DNA from: DASQHL01 sp963843685
GTDB taxonomy: Bacteria > Chloroflexota > Dehalococcoidia > DSTF01 > JACRBR01
Reading direction: 5' to 3'
NCBI GenBank assembly: GCA_963843685.1
Contig: CAWJLO010000011.1
Location: 45,461 to 109,460 of the forward strand
Length of the DNA stretch: 64,000 nucleotides
Position 1 is the stretch's first letter. Each line of letters starts with the position of its first letter. Under the pieces are notes generated by a model. That model was given only the letters and a program-made list of their open reading frames with translations, did not search any database and was not told where the DNA came from. Shown piece by piece: positions 36,832 through 45,080 of this stretch. A program made the position numbers and the translations under genes.

Positions 36832-38241
36832 TCAGGCGCGCACCGCCGCCCGCCGCCGGCTCGGCTCGCCCACGCGGAACCCGAAGAACCCGCCTCCCGG
36901 CACGTTCGCATCCGCGTTCAGCACCAGTCCGATCATCAGCTTCGCCGAAGGCCGCAGCATCGCGACCGTCGCCGCCAGCTCGCTGCGCCGCGTGATGTCC
37001 CCCCGCGCCACGATCATCGTCGCGTCGCACTTCCCGGCCAGGACAGCCGCGTCCGTCACTTGCAGCGCTGGCGGCGCGTCGAACACCACCGCGTCGAACC
37101 GCTCTCGCAGCGACTCCAACACCGCATCGAACCGCGGCGAGTCCAGCAGCTCCGACGCATTCGTCACCGCCGCCCCCGCCGCAATCAGCGTCACACCCTC
37201 CGCCGCCGTCGGCCGCAGGATGCTGTCCACCGTCATGCTCTCCATCGCCAGCGCCTCCGACAGGCCGATGCCTGCCGGCGCCCCGAACACCTTGTGCAGC
37301 GACGGCGACCGCATGTCTGCGTCCACCACCGCCACCCGGCGTCCCGCCTGCCCCAGCGCCGTCGCCACGTTCGCCGCCGTCGTCGTCGCGCCGACGCCCC
37401 GCATTCCACCGGCCACGAGCAGCACCTGCGCCCGCTTCCCCTCCGTCGCGATCCCGATCGCCGTTCGCAGCATCCGGTAGCGCTCCGCCACCGCCGACGT
37501 CGCACCGTCGATGATCGCCAGCGCGCGCTTCGCGTTCCGGCCGATGTTCCACGCCGGGATGCTCGCCAGCACCGGCAGCCCGGCCGCGCGCTCCGCGTCG
37601 TTCCGGTCGCGCACCGCGTCCGTCATGTACTCGAACGCCACGACGATCGCCGCCGCGCCCAGCATCCCGAACACCGCTACCAGGATCACTGTGGGGATCT
37701 GCCCCCGCAGCGAGTCCACGGGTGAAATCGTCAGTTCCTGCGGCCGGTCGATCTCCACGATGCTGACCGAACCCGGAAGGTTCCCCTCTTGCCGCAGCCC
37801 GACGAACGCCTGCATCACTCCGTCGATCAGCTGCTGCGCGTCGCCGGCCGATGCGCCCTTCGCCGTCACCTTCATCAGCTGCGTGAGCGGCGGCGTCTCT
37901 ACGCTGATCCGGCTCTGCACGTCCGCCGCCGTCTGCTGCAAGCCCAGCGCGCTCACGATCCGCTGCGCCACTCCTGGGCCCGTGATGATCTGTGCGTACG
38001 ACTGCGTCAGCCGGTCAAGGCTCGCGTTGTCGTTCGCTGCCGGCGCCTGCCCCGCAGCCGGCGCTGCCTGGCCCGCGCTGACGAAGAACGTCGCCGATGC
38101 CGCGTACGTCGGCGCCGGCGTGCCCTGGCGGTCATCCCGCACCCGCACCGCGACGCCGTACGCCCCGACCGATATCACCGTCCCGACGATCAGCAGCCAC
38201 CACCAGCGGCGTGCCATTGCGAAGTATTGAGTCGCGTCCAT
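36832..38241 (-). CDS. Wzz/BY-kinase-like chain-length protein with altered Walker A
   Basis: A 469-residue protein. A Wzz-type part has helices near residues 14-32 and 185-205 flanking a periplasmic-type loop. A CpsD/Wzc-type ATPase follows, but the P-loop reads GVGATT (282-287) where GEGKST is usual, so the catalytic Lys is Ala285. Walker A' AVVDADMRSPSLH and Walker B VVFDAPP are kept. No C-terminal Tyr cluster is present. It may control chain length without kinase activity. It lies between two epimerase genes in the operon. Confidence 0.83.
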   Translation of the reverse strand: MDATQYFAMARRWWWLLIVGTVISVGAYGVAVRVRDDRQGTPAPTYAASATFFVSAGQAAPAAGQAPAANDNASLDRLTQSYAQIITGPGVAQRIVSALGLQQTAADVQSRISVETPPLTQLMKVTAKGASAGDAQQLIDGVMQAFVGLRQEGNLPGSVSIVEIDRPQELTISPVDSLRGQIPTVILVAVFGMLGAAAIVVAFEYMTDAVRDRNDAERAAGLPVLASIPAWNIGRNAKRALAIIDGATSAVAERYRMLRTAIGIATEGKRAQVLLVAGGMRGVGATTTAANVATALGQAGRRVAVVDADMRSPSLHKVFGAPAGIGLSEALAMESMTVDSILRPTAAEGVTLIAAGAAVTNASELLDSPRFDAVLESLRERFDAVVFDAPPALQVTDAAVLAGKCDATMIVARGDITRRSELAATVAMLRPSAKLMIGLVLNADANVPGGGFFGFRVGEPSRRRAAVRA

Positions 38242-38442
38242 GCGTCCTCCCGACTGCGCTTCAGGCCCGGGCGGGCCTATCCACTACGACCCCTGGGATC
38301 GAACGACCCCTAAGGTCGGCCTGAGCGGACGTTGGATTCTCCCCGCCCGCAGGTTCCGCCAACCATAGGGGATTGCCCCCATATCGAATCCACGTGGCGA
38401 ATCTCTGAGGCCCTTCGGCCGCGGCCGCCGGCCCGTGGCCGC
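38242..38442 (-). promoter_or_regulatory. 201-bp leader before the Wzz/BY-kinase-like gene, with direct repeats
   Basis: This is the largest gap inside the polysaccharide locus. ACGACCCCT occurs twice (38286-38294 and 38303-38311), 17 bp apart start to start. A small hairpin (GGGG/CCCC around ATTG, within ATAGGGGATTGCCCCCATAT) lies near 38366-38386. It may hold an internal promoter or a transcription-control site. No known riboswitch consensus was matched. Confidence 0.35.
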
Positions 38443-39507
38443 CTACGCCGCCGGCCGCACCGACTCGGCCTCGCCCCCGGGCGTCTCCGCTTCAGCCTCT
38501 TCCGGCTTCCGCGGCCGCCTCGGGCGCACCGGTGTCTGAGCGCCCAGCTCGCGCGCCACGAACCACGCGATCGTCCGCTGCAGCCCTTCCTCGAAGTCTG
38601 TCGTCGCCTCGAACCCGAACAGCGCCCGCGCCCGCGACGTGTCCAGCATCCGCCGCGGCTGCCCGTCGGGCTGCGTCGCGTCCCAGCGGATCTCTCCCCG
38701 GTAGTCGCACAGCCGCACGATCGCGCCCGCCAGCTCCCGGATCGAGATCTCCCGCCCCGCCCCGATGTTCACCGGCAGCTCGCCGTCGTACCGCCGGGCC
38801 GCCAGCACGATCGCCTCCGCCGCGTCCTCCACGTACAGGAACTCGCGAGACGCCGCGCCTGTGCCCCACGCCGTGACCGCCGCGTCGCCCCGCACCTTCG
38901 CCTCCACGATCTTCCGCACCAGTGCGGGGATCACGTGGCTGCTCTCCGGGTCGAAGTTGTCCCCGGGCCCGTACAGGTTCACCGGCAGCAGCGAGATCGC
39001 GTTGAACCCGTACTGCTCGCGATACGCCTGCGCCTGCACCAGCAGCATCTTCTTCGCCAGCCCGTACGGCGCGTTCGTCTCCTCCGGATAACCGTTCCAC
39101 AGGTCGTCTTCGCGGAACGGCAGCGGTACGTACTTCGGGTACGCACACACCGTCCCTACGCCGACGAACTTCTCCACGCCCGCCAGCCGCGACAGCTCCA
39201 TCAGCTGGATGCCCATGATCGCGTTCTCGTAGAAGAAGCGCCCCGGGTTCCTCCGGTTCGCCCCGATCCCGCCGACAACCGCCGCCAGGTGGATCACGAT
39301 CTCCGGCCGCCCGTCCGCGAGCGCCCGCTCGATCCCGTCCTTCTCGCGCAGGTCGTACGCCGCGCTCCGCGGCACGAACACCTCCGCGCCGCACGCCTCC
39401 AGCCTGTCGACCACGTGCGAGCCCAGGAAGCCCGCGCCGCCCGTCACCATCACGCGCGCGCCCTGCAGGTCGCGCTCTGTCGGGAAGTCGCTCGTCACGC
39501 TGCCCAT
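38443..39507 (-). CDS. GDP-L-fucose synthase-like NAD-dependent epimerase
   Basis: A 354-residue SDR from ATG 39507. ARVMVTGGAGFLGSHVVDRL binds the cofactor. EIVIHLAAVVGGIGANRRNP, GVGTVCAYPKYVPLPFREDD and PYGLAKKMLLVQAQAYREQ (Tyr-x3-Lys) match GDP-fucose synthase, Fcl. No GMD dehydratase is adjacent, so another 4-keto sugar is possible. The C-terminal tail (RPRRPRKPEEAEAET) is an unusual charged extension. It overlaps the GT4 gene end by 13 bp. Confidence 0.84.
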   Translation of the reverse strand: MGSVTSDFPTERDLQGARVMVTGGAGFLGSHVVDRLEACGAEVFVPRSAAYDLREKDGIERALADGRPEIVIHLAAVVGGIGANRRNPGRFFYENAIMGIQLMELSRLAGVEKFVGVGTVCAYPKYVPLPFREDDLWNGYPEETNAPYGLAKKMLLVQAQAYREQYGFNAISLLPVNLYGPGDNFDPESSHVIPALVRKIVEAKVRGDAAVTAWGTGAASREFLYVEDAAEAIVLAARRYDGELPVNIGAGREISIRELAGAIVRLCDYRGEIRWDATQPDGQPRRMLDTSRARALFGFEATTDFEEGLQRTIAWFVARELGAQTPVRPRRPRKPEEAEAETPGGEAESVRPAA

Positions 39508-40832
39508 CGGTCGCGCCTCCCGTCCGTCTGCGTCGCTTCGCCGGCCGTCCGCTTCCGAGCGCGACCCGCCGTGTGCACCCTGCCGTGACTCCCCCCCGCC
39601 AGCACCGCCGCCACCAGCTGCTCGTACCCGCGCAGCGCTGCCGGTTCCGACAGCATCTCGTCCGACCACCGCTTCGCCGAAGCCGCGAAGTGCTCCGCCA
39701 GCCCGCGGTCGCTCGTCACCCGGGATACCCCCTCCAGCAGCGCACGCGGGTCGTCCGGCGTGACCGGCAGCCCGCCGCCGCTCCACGTCACCTCGCGCCA
39801 CGTCTCGCTGTTCCGCGCCACCGCCGCCACCACCGGCCGCCCCGCCGCCATGTACGACGTCAGCTTCGATGGCAGCGCCATGTCGCTCACCGTGCCCCGC
39901 TGGTTCACCAGCAGCACGTCCGCGCACGCCAGCACGCTCGGGAACACCTCCTCCGGCTGCAGCGGCAGGAACCGCACGTTTGGCAGCGCGTACTTCACCG
40001 CGAGCGCCTCCAGCGCCTCGCGCTGGTTCCCGTCCCCGACGAACACGAACAGCAGCCGCGGCAGCGTCGCGTCACGCGGCGCGGCTGCGGCCAGCCGCGC
40101 CGCTTCGATCACGTTCTCCAGCCCCTGCTTGAACCCCATGTTCCCGGCGTGCATCACCACCGCCGCGTCCTGCGGCAGGTCCAGCCACGCGCGCATCGCG
40201 CTTCGTTCGATCGTCACGGCCCCCGTGTGCGTCCAGTTCCGCACGCGGCGGATCCGCCCCGGCTCCACGTCCAACGACTCCAGGTAGTGCCGGAACCCCT
40301 CCGCGATCACGCCGATCGCGTCTGCGCCCCGCGCCACCCATCCCTCGGTCCGCCGCGTCAGCCCGCTGACCGCCCCGCCGCCCGACATGCCGCTCTGCTC
40401 GGCCGAAAGCCCCATCAAGTCCTGGAACACCAGCCCGTACGGCACGCGGAAACGCGCCGCCGCGATCCGCGCCAGCACCCCGCCGCTGAGGCTCGGCACC
40501 ACGCCGATCACCGCGTCCGGCTGCGGCAGCGACAGCGCCGAAAGCCCCGACGCCAGGAACGTCGCCTCGTACAGCCCCCGTCGCACCGCCGATTGCCTCG
40601 ACGGCACGTAATGCCATCGCCGCTGCACCTCGACGCCGTTGCGCTGCTCCGCGTACGTCATCCGGTCGCGATACCCGTCCGACACGCGCCACGCCGGGTA
40701 GTGCGGCAGCCCCGTCAGCGTCGTCACCTGGTACCCCTGCGAGGCCAGGTGCTCCGCCATCCCCGTGGAGTACGGCGCGATGCCTGTCTCCTCCGGTGCG
40801 TAGTTGATCGTCGTGATCAGGATCCGCGTCAT
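39495..40832 (-). CDS. GT4-family glycosyltransferase, WcaI-like
   Basis: An intact 445-residue GT-B enzyme. MTRILITTINYAPEETGIAP, then YSTGMAEHLASQGYQVTTLT, is the strongly conserved start of WcaI (colanic acid) glycosyltransferases. AAVVMHAGNMGFKQGLENVI and LPSKLTSYMAAGRPVVAAVA mark the donor site. Its ATG overlaps the stop of the sugar transferase (ATGA). It probably adds an early sugar to the lipid-linked unit. Confidence 0.88.
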   Translation of the reverse strand: MTRILITTINYAPEETGIAPYSTGMAEHLASQGYQVTTLTGLPHYPAWRVSDGYRDRMTYAEQRNGVEVQRRWHYVPSRQSAVRRGLYEATFLASGLSALSLPQPDAVIGVVPSLSGGVLARIAAARFRVPYGLVFQDLMGLSAEQSGMSGGGAVSGLTRRTEGWVARGADAIGVIAEGFRHYLESLDVEPGRIRRVRNWTHTGAVTIERSAMRAWLDLPQDAAVVMHAGNMGFKQGLENVIEAARLAAAAPRDATLPRLLFVFVGDGNQREALEALAVKYALPNVRFLPLQPEEVFPSVLACADVLLVNQRGTVSDMALPSKLTSYMAAGRPVVAAVARNSETWREVTWSGGGLPVTPDDPRALLEGVSRVTSDRGLAEHFAASAKRWSDEMLSEPAALRGYEQLVAAVLAGGSHGRVHTAGRARKRTAGEATQTDGRRDRWAA

Positions 40833-41575
40833 CAGCGTCCGTCCAGCTTCAGCAGCGGCACGATCGTGCGCAGCATGTACCGCGCGTCCCGCCAGAACCC
40901 GATCTCGCGCGAATAGTTCGCCTCGATCTCCATCCGCGTCAGCGGCGAGAGCCCCTTCCGCCCGCGCACCTGGAACGGCCCCGTCAGCCCGGGCTTCACC
41001 GAGTGGATCGCCTCTGCCAGCGCCGGCTCCATCACCTCCCGCTCGAGGTACGGCCGCGGCCCGACAATGCTCATCTCGCCGCGCAGCACGTTCCAGAGCT
41101 GCGGCAGCTCGTCCAGGCTCGAACGTCGGAGAAACCCGCCCAGCGGCGTCACCCGCGGGTCGTGCGGCAACTGCCACGTCGTCGATAGCTCGGTCGCCAG
41201 GTGCGGGTGCGTGTCCTTCCATCGCTCGTACACCGCGTCCGCGTCCGCCACCATCGTCCGGAACTTCCACATCACGAACCGCCGCCCGCCCTGCCCGATC
41301 CGCTCCGACCCGTAGAAGATCGGCCGCCCCGACGTCACCAGCACGGCCAGCGCCACCGCCGCGATCAGCGGCGACAGCGCCACCGCCAGCACAGGGCCGA
41401 GTGTTGCGTCGAGCAGCGGCTTGCCCCAGCGTTCGTGCGCGCCGCGAGACTCCCGGGCCGGGGACAAAGCAACGGTGGTTTCAGGAAAGGCTCGCGCGTC
41501 GATCGCGCCCGCAAGCGGCGCATCGATGTGCGTGACCGTCGAGCGAAAGAGGTCGGGGCCTTGCCCGGTCGCCAA
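40832..41575 (-). CDS. polyprenyl-phosphate sugar phosphotransferase (WbaP/WcaJ type), first gene of the operon
   Basis: A 247-residue monotopic initiating transferase. One hydrophobic hairpin (LLDATLGPVLAVALSPLIAA) precedes RFVMWKFRTMVADAD, LRRSSLDELPQLWNVLRGEM, SIVGPRPYLEREV and KPGLTGPFQVRGR, the full bacterial sugar-transferase signature. It loads the first sugar-phosphate on undecaprenyl phosphate. The start is TTG 41575, supported by GGAGG seven bases upstream. It heads the minus-strand run that ends at 25913. Confidence 0.9.
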   Translation of the reverse strand: MATGQGPDLFRSTVTHIDAPLAGAIDARAFPETTVALSPARESRGAHERWGKPLLDATLGPVLAVALSPLIAAVALAVLVTSGRPIFYGSERIGQGGRRFVMWKFRTMVADADAVYERWKDTHPHLATELSTTWQLPHDPRVTPLGGFLRRSSLDELPQLWNVLRGEMSIVGPRPYLEREVMEPALAEAIHSVKPGLTGPFQVRGRKGLSPLTRMEIEANYSREIGFWRDARYMLRTIVPLLKLDGR

Positions 41576-41777
41576 GGGGAGCCTCCATGCTCAGGCTGCG
41601 ACGCGATCCGAACCCGAGGGCGCGTCCCTGCGCCCCGGGTCCTTCAAGACCATCTTCCGCTTTCAAAGCCCGCCTTCAGATTGGGAATCTCCCGATTCGC
41701 CCTCTCCCCCTCCCTCACCGCCGCTATACGAGGCAATCCGCCTGTGACCCGGCCCGGCCCTCCGCTAGCCTTCCTCC

Positions 41778-42248
41778 ATGCCCGAGCTGCCCGACGCCCT
41801 CGCCACCGAAATCCTCTTCGACGCGAAGATCGACCTCCGTCCACCCGAAGCCCTCGGCCAGACGCCGCTCGGCGCCCGCACCATCTTCATCGTCGAAGGC
41901 GGCACGTTCGCGGGCCCAAGTCTCCACGGCACCGTACGCCAGGGCGGCGGCGACTGGTTCCTCGCCCTCCCCAACGGCGCCGGCGAGCTCGACGTCCGCC
42001 TCACCCTCGAGACGCACGACGGCGCCCTCATCCTCATGACATACAAGGGTGTCTTTGACGTCGACCCCGCCCTCGTCGCCGACGCCTTCGCCGGCAAGGA
42101 CGTCGATCCCTCCCGCTACTACTTCCGCACCACCCCCCGCTTCGAAACCGGCGACGAGCGCTACGCCTGGCTCAACAAGCTCATCTGCGTCGCCGTCGGC
42201 TGGTTCGCCCCAAACCTCGTCGGCTACCGCGTCTTCGCCGTCCGCTGA
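41778..42248 (+). CDS. DUF3237-family protein
   Basis: A 156-residue protein. GARTIFIVEGGTFAGPSLHG, QGGGDWFLALPNGAGELDVR, then TYKGVFDVD and YYFRTTPRFETGDERYAWLN match DUF3237 closely, with the usual length. The function of that family is unknown; a small beta-barrel fold is expected. It is divergent from the polysaccharide operon, with about 200 bp between the starts. Confidence 0.85.
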   Translation: MPELPDALATEILFDAKIDLRPPEALGQTPLGARTIFIVEGGTFAGPSLHGTVRQGGGDWFLALPNGAGELDVRLTLETHDGALILMTYKGVFDVDPALVADAFAGKDVDPSRYYFRTTPRFETGDERYAWLNKLICVAVGWFAPNLVGYRVFAVR

Positions 42249-42498
42249 CGAGCTGCGGAGAGCCGCGCATGCCGTGGCGAGAGCGAGCGCGACACACGCG
42301 CACACACTCCGGCCACCACCACACGTCACCCTGAGCGAAGCGAAGGGTCCCGGCCGAGTGAATCTCTCGACTGTCATTCCGAGCGCCAGCGAGGAATCTT
42401 CGCCGCGCACACCACCCGCAGCATCCCGCCGACACGCCCCCGCCGCGCCGCGATGGGCACGCCGATCTGCGCGGCGCCGGAGACCGATCCCACCGACC

Positions 42499-42545
42499 GG
42501 AGCTCCCCTTCCCTTCAGGGAAGGGGCCGGGGGTTAGGTCCTCCA
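42499..42545. repeat. palindromic boilerplate repeat, type A copy 2
   Basis: Near-identical to 19435-19481: GGAGCT, a 9-bp hairpin stem (CCCCTTCCC/GGGAAGGGG), then GCCGGGGGTTAGGT. Confidence 0.75.
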
Positions 42546-42591
42546 GTCGCGCGACAAAAAGTCCTCACCGTGTTGATCACGTCGCAGCACA

Positions 42592-42709
42592 AGCAGGGAG
42601 TGCAGAGAGCGCAGCGCCCTCTGCCGGGGGGCTCCGGGGGGTGTCCCCCCGGCCCCTATCCTCTTCTTCTCAAGATGATGTGCAGGGTACGCGCAGCGGA
42701 CACCGCACC
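42592..42709. repeat. dispersed repeat B, copy 1
   Basis: AGCAGGGAGTGCAGAGAGCG opens a block of about 115 bp containing a G-run/C-run hairpin and the tail GTGCAGGGTACGCGC. A second copy is at 44212-44323, on the other side of a methyltransferase gene. Confidence 0.78.
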
Positions 42710-42798
42710 CCACCAGTGCCCCGCCCGACGACGGAGCCCCAACGACCATCGCCCATCGCAGGGTGTCCCCCCGAGAGACATCCTTATAAGGTGAAGAC

Positions 42799-43602
42799 AT
42801 GACCGCACGCGAGATCTACACCCACGGCCATCACGAGTCAGTGATCCGCAGCCACGCCTCGCGCACCGCCGAAAACTCCGCCGCCTACCTCCTCCCCCAC
42901 CTCCGCCCCGGCCTCGACCTCCTCGACGTCGGCTGCGGCCCCGGCACCATCACCGCCGACCTCGCCCGCATCGTCGCCCCCGGCCGCGTCGTCGCCATCG
43001 ACCGCGCGGCCGACATCCTCGAACAGGCGCGCGCCCACGCAGCGGAGCAGCACGTCGAAGTCACCTTCGAGCCCGGCGACGTCTACGCCCTCGCGTACGA
43101 CGACGCCTCCTTCGACGTCGTCCACGCCCACCAGGTCCTCCAGCACCTCAACGATCCCGTCGCCGCCCTGCGCGAGATGCGACGCGTCCTCCGACCCGGC
43201 GGCATCGTCGCTGCCCGCGACGGCGACTACTCCTCCTTCGCCTGGGCCCCGCTCGACCCGCTCCTCGACCGATGGCTTCAGCTCTACCGCGCCGTCGCCC
43301 GCAAGAACGGCGGCGAACCCGACGCCGGCCGCTTCCTCAAGCGCTGGGCCCTCGACGCCGGCTTCACCGACATCCGCATCTCCAGCTCGACCTGGACCTT
43401 CGCCGATCCCGACTCCTGCGCCTGGTGGGGCAACCTCTGGGCCGACCGCTGCGAATTCTCACCCTTCGGCGAGCAGGCCGTCACCTACAACCTCGCCACC
43501 CGAGAAGAGATCGTCGACATCGCCGCAGCCTGGCGCGAATGGTCGACCAAACCCGACGCCACCTTCTTCGTCCCCCACGGCGAGCTCCTCGCCCGCCCCT
43601 GA
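42799..43602 (+). CDS. class I SAM-dependent methyltransferase
   Basis: A 267-residue methyltransferase of the UbiE/COQ5 type. Motif I is LDLLDVGCGPGTITADLARI, followed by GRVVAIDRAADILEQARAHA and FDVVHAHQVLQHLNDPVAAL. The substrate is unknown. It is flanked by the two copies of repeat B, so it may have moved or been duplicated as a unit. Confidence 0.88.
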   Translation: MTAREIYTHGHHESVIRSHASRTAENSAAYLLPHLRPGLDLLDVGCGPGTITADLARIVAPGRVVAIDRAADILEQARAHAAEQHVEVTFEPGDVYALAYDDASFDVVHAHQVLQHLNDPVAALREMRRVLRPGGIVAARDGDYSSFAWAPLDPLLDRWLQLYRAVARKNGGEPDAGRFLKRWALDAGFTDIRISSSTWTFADPDSCAWWGNLWADRCEFSPFGEQAVTYNLATREEIVDIAAAWREWSTKPDATFFVPHGELLARP

Positions 43603-43828
43603 CCGGACCAGCGCTGTCGACGTTCTGCGATTCGCACGGTTCTGTCGTGCCGAGTCGCCGCTGTGTCATGCTGAGTCGCGGCCACGTCATGCCGGATCGC
43701 GGCCATGTCATTCGGAGCGCCAGCGAGGAATCTTCCCCGCGCGCCGCGTACGCTACGATCCCAACCAACCACCATCGATCAGCGCGGACAGCGTCCGCAC
43801 CGAGAACTGAAGTGTCCAACCTCCGACG

Positions 43829-44010
43829 ATCGGCGCCACGAGGCTCCTCGCGAACTGCATCGTGATCCTCGCGACCTTCGCCCTCATGGCCGCCATGGCC
43901 GCTGCCGTCACCGCGCTCGACCTCGGCTTGCTCGGCCTCACGCCTGGCTCGCCTGCGCTCTCCCGCTGAGCATCGCCATGACAGCGATGATCCACCGCCT
44001 GAACACTTAG
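43829..44010 (+). pseudogene. remnant of a small membrane protein, DUF2798-like
   Basis: One frame gives RLLANCIVILATFALMAAMA and ALDLG, and the next gives AWLACALPLSIAMTAMIHRL before a TAG at 44008-44010. Joined, they resemble a two-helix DUF2798-like protein broken by a frameshift. No start codon is clear. The rest of 43603-44343 holds only boilerplate repeats. Confidence 0.35.
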
Positions 44011-44211
44011 CAGCGCGACCACGTCCACACTGCCTGTCCGTATCATCCTGAGCGCCGCAAAGAATCACCTGTCGCCAGGAGCGCCGCCATCCTCCCACCC
44101 CCGCCGCTCGCGCCGTGACCGGCGCACGCCAGGTCGGATGCATCGAGACGATGTAACGGACCGGTCGGCACACGGCCAGTCGCAAGTTATCCCCTCAGCA
44201 TGTGAAAGTAG

Positions 44212-44323
44212 AGCAGGGAGTGCAGAGAGCGCAGCGCCCTCTGCCGGGGGCTCCGGGGGGTGTCCCCCGGGAATCTCACTTCTTTAGGGTGGTGCAGGGT
44301 ACGCGCGGCGGACACTGCGCCAC
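44212..44323. repeat. dispersed repeat B, copy 2
   Basis: Begins AGCAGGGAGTGCAGAGAGCG like copy 1 and shares the G/C-run hairpin and GTGCAGGGTACGCGC; the middle part differs. It abuts the 3' end of purQ. Confidence 0.78.
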
Positions 44324-44343
44324 CGCGGACGGCAAATCCGCCC

Positions 44344-45045
44344 CTAAGCCGTGATCGCGACCGCCGACTCCACCATCGACCGGAAGATCACCAGCCCGTC
44401 CACCCCACCCATCAGCGCCTCCGACGACCGCTCCGGGTGCGGCATCATCCCCAGCACGTTTCTACGCTCGTTCATGATCCCCGCGATGTTGTGCGCCGAA
44501 CCGTTCGGGTTCGCCCCGGCCGTCACTTCCCCCTCTGGCGTCACGTACCGGAACACCACCCGCCCTTCGTCCTCCAGCCGAGCGATCGTCTCCGCGTCGG
44601 CGTAGTAGTTCCCCTCCCCGTGCGACACCGGCACCATCAGCACCTGCCCCGCCCGGGCCGATCGCGTGAAGACCGTGTCCGCGTTCTCAACCCGCAGCCA
44701 CGAGTCCACGCACCGGAACTCCAGCGAGTCGTTGCGCATCAGCACCCCCGGCAGCAGGTGCGCCTCGCACAGGATCTGGAACCCGTTGCAGATGCCGATC
44801 ACCGGCTTCCCGGCGTCCGCATGCCGCACCACCGCTTCCATCACCGGCGAGAACCGCGCGATCGCCCCCGTCCGCAGGTGGTCGCCGTACGAGAACCCTC
44901 CCGGGATCACCACGGCGTCGTATGACGACAGGTCGGACTCCCGGTGCCACACCAGGTCCGCCTCCTGCCCCAGCTCGTGCGCCAGCACGTACTGGCAGTC
45001 GCGCTCCGACCACGTCCCCGGAAACACCAGCACCGCAAACTTCAT
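44344..45045 (-). CDS. purQ: phosphoribosylformylglycinamidine synthase, glutaminase subunit PurQ
   Basis: A 233-residue class I glutamine amidotransferase. MKFAVLVFPGTWSERDCQYV is the PurQ start; the nucleophile Cys is in VIGICNGFQILCEAHLLPG; the His-x-Glu pair is in GMMPHPERSSE. It releases ammonia for FGAM synthesis, the fourth step of purine synthesis. The usual partners purS and purL are not in the window, which is unusual, so it is separated from them or the upstream region was rearranged. Confidence 0.95.
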   Translation of the reverse strand: MKFAVLVFPGTWSERDCQYVLAHELGQEADLVWHRESDLSSYDAVVIPGGFSYGDHLRTGAIARFSPVMEAVVRHADAGKPVIGICNGFQILCEAHLLPGVLMRNDSLEFRCVDSWLRVENADTVFTRSARAGQVLMVPVSHGEGNYYADAETIARLEDEGRVVFRYVTPEGEVTAGANPNGSAHNIAGIMNERRNVLGMMPHPERSSEALMGGVDGLVIFRSMVESAVAITA

Positions 45046-45080
45046 CGCGCCGTCAGTATATGAAACGGTCAGAGTGCACC

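Larger units (their letters stand above)
42249..42798. other. intergenic stretch made of dispersed boilerplate repeats
   Basis: Nothing here codes convincingly. It holds CCTGAGCGAAGCGAAGGGTC (about 42330) and CCGAGCGCCAGCGAGGAATC (about 42377), both forms of a widespread palindromic boilerplate, then repeat A copy 2 and repeat B copy 1. The second phrase recurs at about 43711. Confidence 0.7.

Noticed and set aside
38242..38442. Cyclic-di-GMP riboswitch in the polysaccharide leader
   Set aside because: The hairpin and flanking bases do not match the conserved GEMM core; only short direct repeats are supported.
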